DNA of 64,000 nt from Mycoplasmopsis californica (GCF_000695835.1 NZ_CP007521.1:248001-312000); one strand, 5' to 3'; positions 9,462-23,168 are shown, numbered from the stretch's first letter. Translations and numbers: made by a program. Notes: generated by a model from the sequence alone, not told the origin.

Positions 9462-10657
9462 TGAATAAGTATTTAGAATTATTTAAACCTTTTAAACTTG
9501 GAAAATACACGTTACAAAATCGTTTTGTTCTTTCACCAATGACTTTGTCATTAACAACTATTGATGGCAAAATGACTGACCAAGAAGCTAATTACACTCG
9601 CCGAAGAGCCAATAGTGCTCCTTTAATAGTCTCAGGGGCGGCATACATTGACGATTTTGGTCAATTATTTGAGTATGGCTATAGTGCTAAAAGCGATTCT
9701 GATATCGAATCATTAGCTAGATTAGCCCAAGCAATGAAAGCAGACGGCAATATTGTAATATTACAGCTGGCACATGCTGGAAAATTTTCAAAAGCAAGTC
9801 TTAAAAGATACGGACACCTACATGGTCCAAGTTATGAAAAAAATTTCTTTCCTGTTGAACATGAAGTGTTTGAATTAACACAACAGCAAATAAAAAATAT
9901 TATTAAGGATTATGCAAAAGCGACTCAACGGGCAATTAAAGCTGGATTTGATGGCATCGAGATTTCAATGGCTCAAAGATTGCTAATCCAAACTTTTTTT
10001 AGTAAGATAGTAAATAAAAGAACCGATTCCTACGGAACTGATACTTTTGAGAATCGTTCTCGTTTATGTATTGAAGTTGTCCAAGCAATCAGAAATGTAA
10101 TTGATCAATTTGCACCAGAAGGATTTTTATTTGGATTCAGAGCAACTCCCGAGGAAACTTATGGACCAGTATTAGGTTATACAATTGAAGAATTTAACCA
10201 ATTAATTGATTTAACTATTGAAAAAGGAAAAATTGATTATTTAGCAATTGCTAGTTGAGGGCATGATATTTACTTAAATAAAGTTCGTTCAGATTGTAAA
10301 TTTAAAGGGCAATTAGTAAATGAGGTAATTTATAATCATTTTAAAAATCGGGTTGCTGTTATAGCTTCAGGGGGTATTAACACTCCTGACAAATGTTTGG
10401 ACGCTTTGCAACACTGTGATTTAGTAGGTCTAAGCTCAGTTTTTGTAGCAGATCCAGAGTTTGTGCATAAAATAAAAAATAATGAAATAGATAAAATAAA
10501 CTTAGCAATCAAACCAGAGCAACTGAATGATTTAGCTATTCCTGAAGAATCCTTTAAAGGGATAGTGAATATGTTTGGTTATTGTGAGACAATTCCTAAC
10601 CAGACAATGTCTACGCTCACAAAAAATTCTATTCACAAAACTAAATCGCATAATTAG
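9461..10657 (+). CDS. Old Yellow Enzyme-like NADH:flavin oxidoreductase
   Basis: 398 residues, one TGA-Trp at 10256. FMN-binding TIM barrel of the OYE family: LFKPFKLGKYTLQNRFVLSPM at the N-terminus, LQLAHAGK near 101-108, NKRTDSYG near 185-192, and a C-terminal phosphate-binding strand region (VAVIASGGI). The active-site pair of classical OYE (HGAN or HGAH) is replaced by Ser169-Met-Ala-Gln172, so the usual substrate-anchoring His is missing. Last gene of the SirTM operon (1-base overlap with lplA), followed by a terminator. OYE-like proteins occur in extended SirTM operons elsewhere; the reaction is unknown. Confidence 0.85.
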
Positions 10658-10670
10658 GTAAATCGAATTT

Positions 10671-10704
10671 AAAAACAAGAACTTTTTTAGTGGTTCTTGT
10701 TTTT
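10671..10704 (+). terminator. Bidirectional intrinsic terminator
   Basis: AAAAACAAGAAC / GTTCTTGTTTTT stem with a 10-base loop. It ends the SirTM operon on the plus strand and the lipoprotein gene on the minus strand. Confidence 0.85.
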
Positions 10705-10707
10705 AAA

Positions 10708-11217
10708 TTAACTTGATTGTGTAGTGGTTGGTTGAGAACGCATATTTTTTCTCATCAAAACCTTCTTACGTAATTCTTCTTCCTCTTTCTTCTGAGCCTC
10801 AATTGCTTCTTGCTCTTTTCTTTCTTGCTCTTTTCTTTGTTCTTCTTCCATTTTGTTTTTATTTTCTAGTTCCTGAATTTTTTGTTTTAAAGCCTCAGTT
10901 CTAGCTGCGTTTTGTTCTTTAATTTTTTGTCTTTCTGCTAGCTCCATTGCGATTTGCAATTGTTTGTCAACAGGCTTATTTTGCTCAGCTAGTTTTTTAG
11001 CTATTTCTCTTTGGATGTCAGGTTGAGATTCATCCGTTTTGTCAGTATCAGTTTTGGGGTTATTTTTATTTGCGTCATTTTCATTTTGCATTGGTTTTGG
11101 TGCTGGTTTTGTATTTAAAACTACACTTTCCTTTTTGCAAGATGCAGCAACTGCAACTGTCGAAAAAGATATTGCAAGTGGTGAAGCACTTAGTAATATT
11201 TTTTTGATTTTATTCAT
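10708..11217 (-). CDS. Lipoprotein with charged coiled-coil tail
   Basis: 169 residues. Signal peptide of 26 residues ending in AVAASC, with Cys27 as the predicted lipidated residue after cleavage by LspA (gene at 17.7 kb). After a Pro/Asn/Asp-rich linker to about residue 65, residues 68-155 are a Glu/Lys/Gln-rich helical repeat (e.g. EEQRKEQERKEQE) that should form a coiled coil on the cell surface. No Trp, no catalytic motif. Start is backed by AAGGAGAAATT. Family not recognised; possible adhesin or surface scaffold, but this is only inference. Confidence 0.85.
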   Translation of the reverse strand: MNKIKKILLSASPLAISFSTVAVAASCKKESVVLNTKPAPKPMQNENDANKNNPKTDTDKTDESQPDIQREIAKKLAEQNKPVDKQLQIAMELAERQKIKEQNAARTEALKQKIQELENKNKMEEEQRKEQERKEQEAIEAQKKEEEELRKKVLMRKNMRSQPTTTQSS

Positions 11218-11337
11218 TTATAATTTCTCCTTAATTTAATGCTGATTAATTATATATTAGATAATAAAAAACAATAAATATTTAAATAATACTCATTTAG
11301 AGTTATTTTGGTAAAAATAAAAAATAAAGACTAAACT

Positions 11338-12333
11338 TTACTTTTTTAATTTTCGTTTATTAAAATCAGGAACAAGTGTAAACATTTGAGCACAAAAAAC
11401 AGTAGCAACCAAAATATAGATATATCAAGGGTAAAATCTGAACAGTGCTAATTCAAATATTATAATTCAAACCACATAACATATATTTAATCCAGACGCC
11501 ACGCCAACACCAGCTTTGTTAATCGCGATATAAAATAAGACAAAACTAACTATCCCGATAATTGACGATCCTAGAATTCAAAAAACATCAATGTTTGAAA
11601 CTACATCCTTAATTGATCCAAATGAATTGAACGAGGGAACCAAAATTAGAGCTAGAACAAGAACAGAACTACATTGACGAACAAAGATAGAAACATAAGG
11701 ATCAATTCCCGAATCCATTGCTTTTGAACTCAAAAAAGACTCGATAGCTCAACCTATTGCAGCAAATAATGCAAATAAAAACCCTCACCCATTTTTGATA
11801 TCACCAGAGCTAAATTGCAATATTCCAAGTGTTAAAATTGCTAGAAGGGAAATAGAACCGCCAACTATTGAATTGATATTCATTTTTTGTTTTAAAAATA
11901 AGTAAGCAAGCATTGCAGCTAAAACTGGATATGTAACCGTAATTGATCCAGATAAACCAGAACCGATATATTGAATACCTAAAATGTAAGTTACAGATCC
12001 AAAAGGTCCTCCAAATATTGAACCAAGAATTATTCATAAAATATTTTTATTTTGAAAAGCTTTTTTAAGATCTTTTATTCTTTTGAACATTAGTAGTACT
12101 AAAAAAGCTCAAATTAAAGCAAAAAATTCCTGAATGAATGAAATTGACACTCCAATTTGTAAAGAATTTAAAATACCATTAACATCACCTTGTCTTGCTT
12201 TAAATGATTGATCGTGTAAAAATAAAAAAATCGAAACTAATGCTCAAGATATCCCGGCGATAAAACCGAAAATTTTACCTAGAAAAGTTGATGAAAACAG
12301 TTTTTTTTGCTCGTTTTTTATGTATTTATTCAT
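11338..12333 (-). CDS. licB: EamA/DMT-family transporter, LicB-like choline permease
   Basis: 331 residues, with many TGA-Trp codons, so no long ORF appears with the standard code. Ten predicted membrane helices in two repeated halves (e.g. FGFIAGISWALVSIFLFL, then GWGFLFALFAAIGWAIESF after the midpoint), as in the drug/metabolite transporter superfamily. The repeat-end motif YIGSGLSGSITVTYPVLAAM resembles EamA domains. Its start overlaps the end of the choline kinase fusion gene by 8 bases, and LicB of lic1 loci is a DMT-type choline transporter, so choline import is the likely role. Alternative: another small-solute permease. Confidence 0.75.
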
Positions 12334-13933
12334 ATTTAAACCTTTTTAAATATTGATTAGCAACCATGATTAATTCGTTTTCGTACTCGTGATGAAATTC
12401 TTGATATTGTTTTTTATATTCGCATCAGAACACTCATAAAATAGCCTGCATTATTATCTGTGCATACAGTCTATTTAATTCACTTTTGGTTGGTTTGCGG
12501 TCTAGATATACGCTTAAAGCGTCTTTAACTTGTTTTTGGTCATAAACACAAGATAAGCAATATCCTGCAATATCAGTGTAGGCATCAGCCTGGCCTGCGT
12601 ATTCTCAGTCAATTAGTTTAACTCGACCATCACTTAAAATTAAAACATTTTCAAAAAAAGTATCTACCAAACACAAATGAGTTGGATATTTTTTAGCTTT
12701 GTATCAATGATAAATATTATTGAATTGTGATTGCAATTCCTTGATTTGTAAATTGATTTTTGCATAGTGGTCACCAATGATTTTGACATAGTAATTCATT
12801 CTTTCTAGCAAGTCAAATTCATGATTGATTTGTATATTTTTGTTGTGTAAATCTTTAAAAGCGTGCATTGCTTTTTTCATGTGTTGGTAATTGTTTCCGT
12901 TAGCTACTGTAGCATTTGTATAAAATTTAGCAATCTTAAATCCGTGCAGAGGGCTATCTATAAAATCGGTAGTATTAAAATATATAACGCTTTCACTAAT
13001 GCCGAGATTGTTGATTTTTTCATAAACTTCTTGTTCTTGATATCTATTGATTAATTCATGAGAGCCTTTTTTAGGAATGCGAGCAATATATGTTTTGTTT
13101 TTTATATCAAAAGTAAAAGAATCATTAGTCATCCCCTGTTTAATTGGTTTGATATTTGAAATTTCATCAAAATCTATTGAAAAAACACTCATTATTTTCT
13201 TTAAATGGATATCCTCTTTAAAACACGGTGCATCTGGATTGTAAGTTAATAGGTCATTAAAATTATCAATTTCGAAAGCATAGTTGTCGCAAGGTAAAGT
13301 CTTTAAATTTATGTCATCTAAAACATTTCATAATGCTTGTTCTCAATAAGAGTTTATTTTTAATTCATCATTTAAGACACATTTTTTAACTTCTTCTTTA
13401 AATGCTGAAAAATCATTTTTGTGAATATAGGTGCATCCTGTCAAAAACTCAAAATTATTGGATTTATATTTTTGATTTATATCTCGCACTCTAAAATCTT
13501 TAACGTTTCCCGCATCCTTAATAACTTCTCATTCCGCTATGTTTTCAGTCGATTTTTGTGTATTAACTCATGAATTTGGATATTTTTGATTGAATATATC
13601 TTTACTAAAAATTACATCACTAGTTAAGATAAAAACACCACCTTCTGGGTTTTTAAGCTCTTGAAGCCCAAGATATAAACTATATAGTGAATTTGTGTTT
13701 TTAAAATCCTTGTTGTAAACTTCGACTAAATTATGACGCTGAATTATTCCAGCAAATTTTTTTCGCATATACCCCGTAACAATTATCTTGTTATCAAAAT
13801 CACTTAAATATTTTAAATTTTCAGTCAAAATACGAGTGTTTTCTTTTATTTCTAATAAACCTTTGGGGATTTTTAGAGTAAGCGGAGTTAAACGAGAACC
13901 AAATCCTGCAGCTAAAATAATGATATTTTTCAT
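12326..13933 (-). CDS. licCA: Fused phosphocholine cytidylyltransferase-choline kinase (LicC-LicA)
   Basis: 535 residues in one uninterrupted frame (TGA = Trp), verified codon by codon across 13568-13192. Residues 1-~245 are a nucleotidyltransferase: LAAGFGSRLTPLT at 7-19 and Pro23-Lys24. Residues ~250-535 are a choline-kinase/APH fold with Asp424 and Asn429 (catalytic-loop D-x4-N) and DWEYAG at 442 (Mg-binding Asp). It would phosphorylate choline and activate it to CDP-choline. In the catalytic loop the usual His two places before Asp is Leu. Start ATG 13933 follows AAGGAGG; the GTG at 13939 is too close to it. Overlaps licB. Confidence 0.85.
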
Positions 13934-14134
13934 GCGCACCTCCTTTTCGAAGTATTCAAATGATACAAAATAAATTTTACTTAATTTTAACCATTTTAGC
14001 CCTAGTTAATTTAATTACTACCATTAAATTTTTCTTTCTCTTATTGTTTACGTGTAAAATTTCTGTATATTTTGCTCCTCTTCTAATAAGAAATAATTAA
14101 AATTAATACATACTAGATTGAATTTGGAGATTAA

Positions 14135-14893
14135 ATGGACAAGAAACAAAAACAAGTTTATGAACTTCTTAAGGAATTTTTGCAAATTGTTAATAAACAT
14201 AATTTGCAATATATGATTATTTATGGAACTTTGTTAGGTGCTAAGCGACACAACGGATTTATTCCTTGGGACGATGACATTGACCTAGTTGTTCCTAAGG
14301 CGACATTGGATTTTTTAGTTCAAAACTATCCTTCTAAAATTTATTTACCCGAAAATAACAATTCTCCTCTTTTAATTCCTAAATTTTCAAACGATAACAA
14401 AACTAATGAAGAAGCTGTTTTTATAGATTTATTCCTTGCGATTCCAACATCTAGAAAAAATATTTCTAAATTCTCATCACTTAAAAATAAAATAAGATAT
14501 TTGCACACATACACACGCAGAAAAACTTTTAAAAGACAATGGGGTTTAAGAATTCTAAAATTCTTTTCTTTATTTAGCTGATTGAGCAAAAAATACTCAG
14601 TAGGCGATGCTTACAATGATTTATACTCGGATAAACCAGAATTTTCATCGGTATTATATTTACCATTTAAGAAAAAAACTTATAAAAACACTTATTCAAA
14701 ACTGGATTTTGATACAGCAATTGAATCTAATTTTGAAGATTTAAGCGTTAAAATTCCGTCTAATTGAGAAGAGATTTTAATTCAAAATTATGGTAAAAAT
14801 TGAAGCACACCTAAAAAATTTAAATATTGTGAGCATTTGGGTCTTTATGACATGGAAATTTTTGTTTATAAAAAAAGAAAAATAAATAATTAA
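14135..14893 (+). CDS. licD: LicD-family phosphorylcholine transferase
   Basis: 252 residues; TGA at 14579, 14765 and beyond are Trp. Nucleotidyltransferase-fold LicD family: YGTLLGAKRHNGFIPWDDDID at residues 30-50 with the acidic cluster Asp46-48/Asp50, and a second acidic site FIDLF near 95. LicD moves phosphorylcholine from CDP-choline to a glycoconjugate or glycolipid. It is transcribed divergently from licCA-licB across a 200-base intergenic region. Start 14135 follows TTGGAGA. In a wall-less cell the acceptor is probably a membrane glycolipid, as known for phosphocholine glycolipids of Mycoplasma fermentans; this is inference. Confidence 0.88.
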
Positions 14894-15023
14894 AAATTAG
14901 TTAGTTGCAATAAATTTATATTAAAAAAGATGTTTTACGAATAGTATCTTAAAATTTAGAATTAGTTTTCTGAATTTTTTATTTTGCATAAGGATTTGTA
15001 AATAGCAAAAAAAGACTTTTTGA

Positions 15024-15055
15024 TATAATACTAAATATTAAATTTAATAGGAGAG
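15024..15055 (+). promoter_or_regulatory. ileS -10 box and Shine-Dalgarno
   Basis: TATAAT at 15024-15029 and AGGAGAG at 15049-15055, just before ATG 15058. The implied leader is about 22 bases, too short for a T-box, so ileS is not T-box regulated here. Confidence 0.55.
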
Positions 15056-15057
15056 TT

Positions 15058-17736
15058 ATGGCAGAAAAAAATTATAAAGATACACTAAATATGCCTCAAA
15101 CGAATTTTGAAATGAGAGCAAATTTAGTAAAAAAAGAACCTGAATTTAGAGAATTGTGATTGCAAAATGAAATTTATAAAAAAGTATTAGCTAAAAATAA
15201 AGCTAATACACCTTTTATATTGCATGATGGCCCACCATATGCTAATGGTAACTTGCATATTGGCCACTCTCTTAATAAAATTTTAAAAGATATTGTAATC
15301 CGTTACAAATCGATGAATGGTTTTTATACTCCGTATATACCTGGTTGAGACACTCATGGATTGCCAATTGAACACAAAATGCTACAAGAAGCAAAATTAA
15401 ATAAAAACGAATTGACACCACTAGAACTGCGAAGAAAAGCTCGTGAGTATGCATTGAGTCAGGTTGAAGTGCAAAAAGAGCAATTTAAGCAAATGCAACT
15501 TTTGAGTGATTTTGAACAGTATTATGTTACTTTATCGCCTGGGTTTGTTGCACAACAATTACGTTTATTTAAAAAAATGGTCCTTGACGGACTTGTTTAC
15601 AAGGGCTTAAAACCTGTTTATTGGTCGCCATCTTCACAATCTGCATTAGCTGAGGCTGAGGTAGAATATAAAGATATTGATAGTCCTTCTATATTTGTTG
15701 CTTTTGAGATTGAAGAACCAGGGAGCGAACGGATCAAAAAAGGTGATTATTTAATAATTTGGACAACCACCCCTTGAACATTGTTAGCTAATTCAGCCGT
15801 GGCAATTGGTGAGTCTTTTGAGTATTCAATTGTTGAAAAAGGAGCTAAAAGATACATAATTGCTACTGAATTAGTTGAAAAAGTTACTGACCAATTTAAC
15901 TGAACAAACTTTCATGTTGTTGAAAATTTAAAAGCTTCTGAAATAGTAGGTTCAAAATACATCAGTCCCTTAAATAAAAATATTTCACCAGTAGTAATTG
16001 GTCACCACGTTAGTTTAGAAACTGGTACTGGACTTGTTCATATTGCTCCTATGTTTGGCGAAGATGACTTTTTGATCGGTAATAAATACGATTTAAACAA
16101 AATCATGCATATTTCTGATGATGGAAAAATAAACGAATTAGGCGGGGAATATGCCGGCCAATACTATTCAAAAGCTGATAATTTGATTATTGAACAATTA
16201 AAACTACTAGATTTATTAATTTTAGCCGGTAAAATTAATCACTCATACCCTCATGATTGAAGAACTCATAAACCAATTATTTTCCGTGGAACACCACAAT
16301 GATTTGTTTCGATTGACAAAATTAAAGATCGGATTATAGGGTCATTAGAAAATGTATCGACATATCCTGAATGGGCAAAAAAACGTCTTTCAAATATGAT
16401 TATTAACCACAATGATTGAACAATATCTCGCCAGAGAACTTGGGGTGTGCCACTTATAATTTTTTACGACCAGGATAACAAACCAATTTTTGACGAAAAG
16501 ATTTTTGACCATGTTATTAATTTAATTGAAATTGAAGGTCCTGACATTTGATGAGAAAAAACTGCTGATGAACTTTTACCTAAGCCTTATCAAGGTAAAG
16601 GATTCAGTAAAGAAACTGATATTATGGACGTGTGATTTGATTCGGGTTCGACTTCATTTGCTGTTGAAATTGACCCTCAAGTCAACGCTCCTTATGATCT
16701 TTATCTTGAAGGAAGCGACCAATATAGAGGATGATTTAATTCATCGTTAATTAACTCTGTAGCCCTTAGAGGAGTAGCTCCTTATAAAAAACTTGTTTCA
16801 CACGGGTTTGTTTTAGATGGTAAGGGTGAAAAAATGTCAAAATCAAAAGGAAATACTATTGATCCGTTAAAAGTAATTCAAAAACATGGTGCAGATATTT
16901 TACGTTTTTGAGTTGCGAATAGTGAATATACAAATGATGTAAGCATTTCCGATTCGATCCTTGAACAAAACGCCGATTCATATCGAAAAATTAGAAATAC
17001 TATTAAATTTATTTTAGGCAATCTTGAAGGGTTTGAATACGATGAATCATTGCCTCGTAAAGGAGTGCATCAATTTATCAAAGAACAACTTGAATTAGTT
17101 CGATCGAATGTTTTAAAGGCGTTTGATGAGTTTAAGTTCTTAAATGGTATTAAACTAATTAATAATTATGTCATTGAATTATCAAGTTTTTACTTAAACA
17201 TCACTAAAGACATCCTTTATGTTGAAGAATTTAATTCGATTAATCGTCGTATGACTTTAACTAATTTTTATGAAATTGTTGAATTTTTAATCACAATTTT
17301 AGCACCAATTATCCCAACTACTTGTGATGATGCGTATCGTTATTTTAATAAAAAAGATAAGCAGATATCAGTTCATTTAGACACAATTACTCGTGAAAGA
17401 TCTGTTAATATGAGTATTATTAATGAGTGGGAAGAGTTTTTTGAGTTACGTGATGAGGTAAATTTAGCAATTGAAAAAGCAATTAAAGAAGGCTTGATTA
17501 GACGAAGTAATGAAGTTAAATTAACCTTAAAGCCTAAATCAGATTTTATTGCGTCATTGGATTTAAAACAGTTATTAATGGTTGGTATTGTGGCATACGG
17601 AGAAGAATTCAAGCTAGAAACTTTTGAATCTCTTAAATGTCAGCGATGTTGAAATCATTTCTTGCCTGCTCAAATCATTGATGATTTATGTCCGCTTTGC
17701 ACCAAAGTGCTAAAATCAGGAGATAAAAATGAGTAA
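15058..17736 (+). CDS. ileS: Isoleucyl-tRNA synthetase
   Basis: 892 residues, read through more than ten TGA-Trp codons. Class Ia synthetase charging tRNA-Ile. The HIGH motif is in NGNLHIGH, the KMSKS loop in [14 protein letters not shown], the editing (CP1) domain lies between, and a C-terminal zinc ribbon CQRCW...CPLC closes the protein. Length is normal. Start at 15058 is chosen for the ribosome-binding site. The end overlaps lspA by 8 bases (ATGAGTAA), the usual ileS-lspA pairing. Confidence 0.97.
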
Positions 17737-18460
17737 AGAAATAGATGGAACCAAGGTGAGTAATAAAAAATCCTGACAACAACGCCGCCAGGATTTTACA
17801 GAACGGTTCAAAAATTATGGAGCTGAGCTAAGAAATAAATGAATCAACGATAAAAAACGAATTTTAATTAATTACTCAATTTTTGTTTCGATATTTGTGA
17901 TTGTTTTATTAATTGACCAATTAACAAAAACATTTTTATTTAGTTGAGATACAGAAGCTGAGTGAAAAGGGGATGGTAAAACAATTTATCATGGCTTGAT
18001 ATTTGGTGTAAGGTCGGTAGAACATTTTGGAGTTACATTACTGCCTTGAAAAGGTAAAACTGTTGTAATTATTATTCAAATACTGAGTGTTTTGATATTT
18101 TTAGCAATAATCACAATACCTTTTTTAACCAATTCAATTTGAATGATAATTCTTTTCTCGTTTATTGCTGCGGGCAATGTTGGAAATATGCTCGATCGTT
18201 TTATGTTTAGTGGGCGCGTTAAAGATATTTTATTTGCTTCATTTTTAGAAACGATACAAGGCAGACAATTAGGAACATTTAATGTTGCTGATATAGCTTT
18301 GGTTGGTGGTTCAGCCGGTTTGGTAGTGTATTTCTTAATTCAAATTATTATTGAATATGTTGAAGAACAAAAAGAAGCACAAAAAACACAAAATAGTACT
18401 GAAAATATTGAATTAAATACTGATGAACATGTAAATGAAGAACAACAAAATCAGGCTTAA
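17729..18460 (+). CDS. lspA: Lipoprotein signal peptidase (signal peptidase II)
   Basis: 243 residues, membrane aspartyl protease that cuts signal peptides before the lipidated Cys of lipoproteins. Four membrane helices; catalytic aspartates in GNVGNMLDR and FNVADIALV. Longer than E. coli LspA (164) because of a basic N-terminal extension of about 50 residues and a hydrophilic Glu/Gln-rich tail of about 40. Its clients in this window include the lipoproteins at 11.2, 26.9 and 34.8 kb. Translationally coupled to ileS. Confidence 0.93.
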
Positions 18461-18476
18461 ACTGCCTGATTTTTTA
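18448..18476 (+). terminator. Intrinsic terminator of ileS-lspA
   Basis: AATCAGGC / GCCTGATT stem, 7-base loop, then TTTTT. It begins inside the last codons of lspA. Confidence 0.8.
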
Positions 18477-18514
18477 TGTAAAAAAAGAGCACAAGCCCCC
18501 TTTTTTTGTTTATA

Positions 18515-21013
<2,499 letters not shown>

Positions 21014-21036
<23 letters not shown>

Positions 21037-22660
21037 TAAGTCTCTCTTTCTTAATTAAATCAGTAATTATTTTGAATGCTTTTTCATAATGTTTTGTGCC
21101 TAGATATTCATTCGCACGATCGATTATTGCGTCAATTGTAGGGTTATCAATACGATAAACTAGAATTGATTTTATTAATTCGCTAGACATATATTTATAA
21201 GTTTTTGCTTTGGTAATAATTCTATAACTTTGTTGTAATTTTTCAATAAATTCAGTTAAATAGATTGAAATGTTTTTTCTATCTTTTTGTCACATTTTTT
21301 GTTGTTTTTCAATTAATTCATTGAATATTTTTTCATTTTCACTACTTTGCTCAACAATGTGTCGTTCGTTAATAATACTAATGTATCAAATTTCTAAAAT
21401 CTCTAAATAATATCTATAATAACTCATGCTAAATTGTTGTTGGTTAATTTGCTTAACAATATCATTATATTGATAAACTCAATTAATTAATGATTCATTT
21501 AAAGCATCGATGCTTAATAATGAGATCATTTCTTGACCCACTGCATTATTTTTTATTGTATTAAAATCCGCATTTAAATTTTGCAATCTAGATTGTAATG
21601 TTGTAATGTCTCCTGATTGCTGGATAGAATATTTTTGTTCTAACTCTTGCAATGCTAAATTTGATTTTTGTATAGATTTTTCAATAATGCTTAACGATTT
21701 TTGAGCATATTTGTGAATTTGGACACGTAAATTATGATTTCTTTTTGCTATTGCATGATCCCGCAATCAAGTGCGCATATCTGTTAATGTAAATTGAAAT
21801 GCACTATTAAAAAGATTGTTTTGAATTTTTATTAAGCGTGCATCCATATCAGAAATAAGGTTGGCATTTGGCTCAATCTTTTTTAAATCATTTAGCAATT
21901 GTGGCATATAATGATGACTTAACCATTCGATGATTGGCATATGACTTACTCTGCTAGCAAAGGTCCGAACTCTATGGTCATGGTCATTCAATTTGCCTGA
22001 AACATCTTGTATATTTTTGGATTCACGTTGTTTTTCTAGTTCCTGAGTTTTCGAACGTAAGGAAATTAACTCTTTATGAAGGCGCGTGTAAGAAAGGTTG
22101 TATTGTTCTTTTGATTCACGCAGTGTATCTTCAAGAACTTTTAACACTTCATAAGTATTCATTACTGAAATTTCAATTGCATTTCAATGACTATTCAATA
22201 AGTCGCTCATTGATTTGAATTCAGAATTACATTTTTTATAATTGTTAAAATATTTTTTTATTTGGGGATAGAGGTTATTAACTTTATGTAATTGAGTTTT
22301 TCGTGTAGCTTCATTAAATTCACGGATAAGCGGGCTTAAAATTTCACACGTTTTACGCATTTGATTCATTAAATTATCAATTTTTTGTTGATTTTCAATC
22401 ATTGAGTTATTGGTTTTTGAAATTGATTCTAATCTTTTTAGCGTAGATTGATTTTCGTGGTTATTTAAGTAAATGTAGTCTTTTAACTTTTTAACATCAT
22501 TAGCGCATCTAGTTAGTTTATTTTTTCGAAATAATAAAAAAATAAAAAGACAATTTAGCAACAAACACAAAAAAACAACTATACAAAGTAGAGCAATCAT
22601 AGTTGGATTTGTTCCATTCGACTTGTTTGTGAGCTGGGGGTTGGTTGCTAATTTAATCAT
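21014..22660 (-). CDS. EzrA-like membrane-anchored coiled-coil protein
   Basis: 548 residues, several TGA-Trp codons. A short N-terminal segment, one membrane helix at about 21-44 (ALLCIVVFLCLLLNCLFIF), then about 500 residues of mostly alpha-helical, Gln/Asn/Lys-rich coiled coil. Topology and length match EzrA (B. subtilis 562 residues), the regulator of FtsZ-ring assembly, and ezrA is also near thiI in Bacillus. The primary sequence is too divergent for a firm call. Whether FtsZ is present is not visible in this window. Stop is TAG at 21014. Confidence 0.6.
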
Positions 22661-22770
22661 AAATATAATTATATATTAATCAAGGTATACTTATAAAATT
22701 AAGAAATAGACTTAATTAAATTATTGAGATTTATTTCACGAATAAAGTAGTGTTATTAATTAAAGTAATA

Positions 22771-22795
22771 AAAAAATCTGCAAGGCAGATTTTTA
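22771..22795 (-). terminator. Intrinsic terminator after rpmF
   Basis: AAAAATCTGC / GCAGATTTTT stem with 3-base loop; on the minus strand it is followed by a T-run, 15 bases after the rpmF stop. Confidence 0.75.
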
Positions 22796-22809
22796 AGTGC
22801 ACTGGATTA

Positions 22810-23010
22810 TTAATTGTTGCGTGAGTCTAAGCTTTTGTAGCCCTCTACAATTTTATCTTTGTAGAAACCGCATTTTTGGCAAACTCTATGTTGTTGAATA
22901 AAACTTGAGCAATTTTTGCATGCTACCAAGTTTTGAGGTACTAAAGCATCGTGAGTACGTCTTTTATGTTTACGTTGCTTCGATGTTTTACGCTTTGGAA
23001 CAATCGCCAT
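22810..23010 (-). CDS. rpmF: Ribosomal protein bL32
   Basis: 66 residues. Starts MAIVPKRKTSKQRKHKRR, with the zinc ribbon CKNC...CQKC. The frame is open further upstream, but ATG 23010 follows AAAGGAGGGG and gives the family's N-terminus. A TATAAT on the minus strand (23069-23074) would give a leader of about 50 bases that contains the 12-bp palindrome ATAAGATCTTAT. Confidence 0.95.
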   Translation of the reverse strand: MAIVPKRKTSKQRKHKRRTHDALVPQNLVACKNCSSFIQQHRVCQKCGFYKDKIVEGYKSLDSRNN

Positions 23011-23162
23011 GGCCCCTCCTTTTAATATTTTATAAGATCTTATTAAGTTATTAAAATAACGCATTGAAATTATAAGACAAATTAGATTAAACAAAAATAA
23101 AAACTCATGAATTTACAAATAAAAATTACAAAAATATTTTACTTTTTTAAAAAAATCGTTAT

Positions 23163-23168
23163 TATAAT
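23163..23168 (+). promoter_or_regulatory. metK -10 box
   Basis: TATAAT, predicted transcription start about 23175, which gives an unusually long leader of nearly 150 bases for this genome. Confidence 0.5.

Noticed and set aside
11810-12037. Minus-strand ORF rich in Trp and Phe
   Set aside because: Shifted-frame shadow of the licB transporter, which is continuous when TGA is read as Trp.
13192-13195. Separate start for a stand-alone LicA at ATG 13192
   Set aside because: No stop separates it from the LicC part and there is no ribosome-binding site before it; the fusion reading is simpler.
16526-16750. Plus-strand ORF of 74 codons
   Set aside because: Out-of-frame shadow; the ileS frame is continuous across it.
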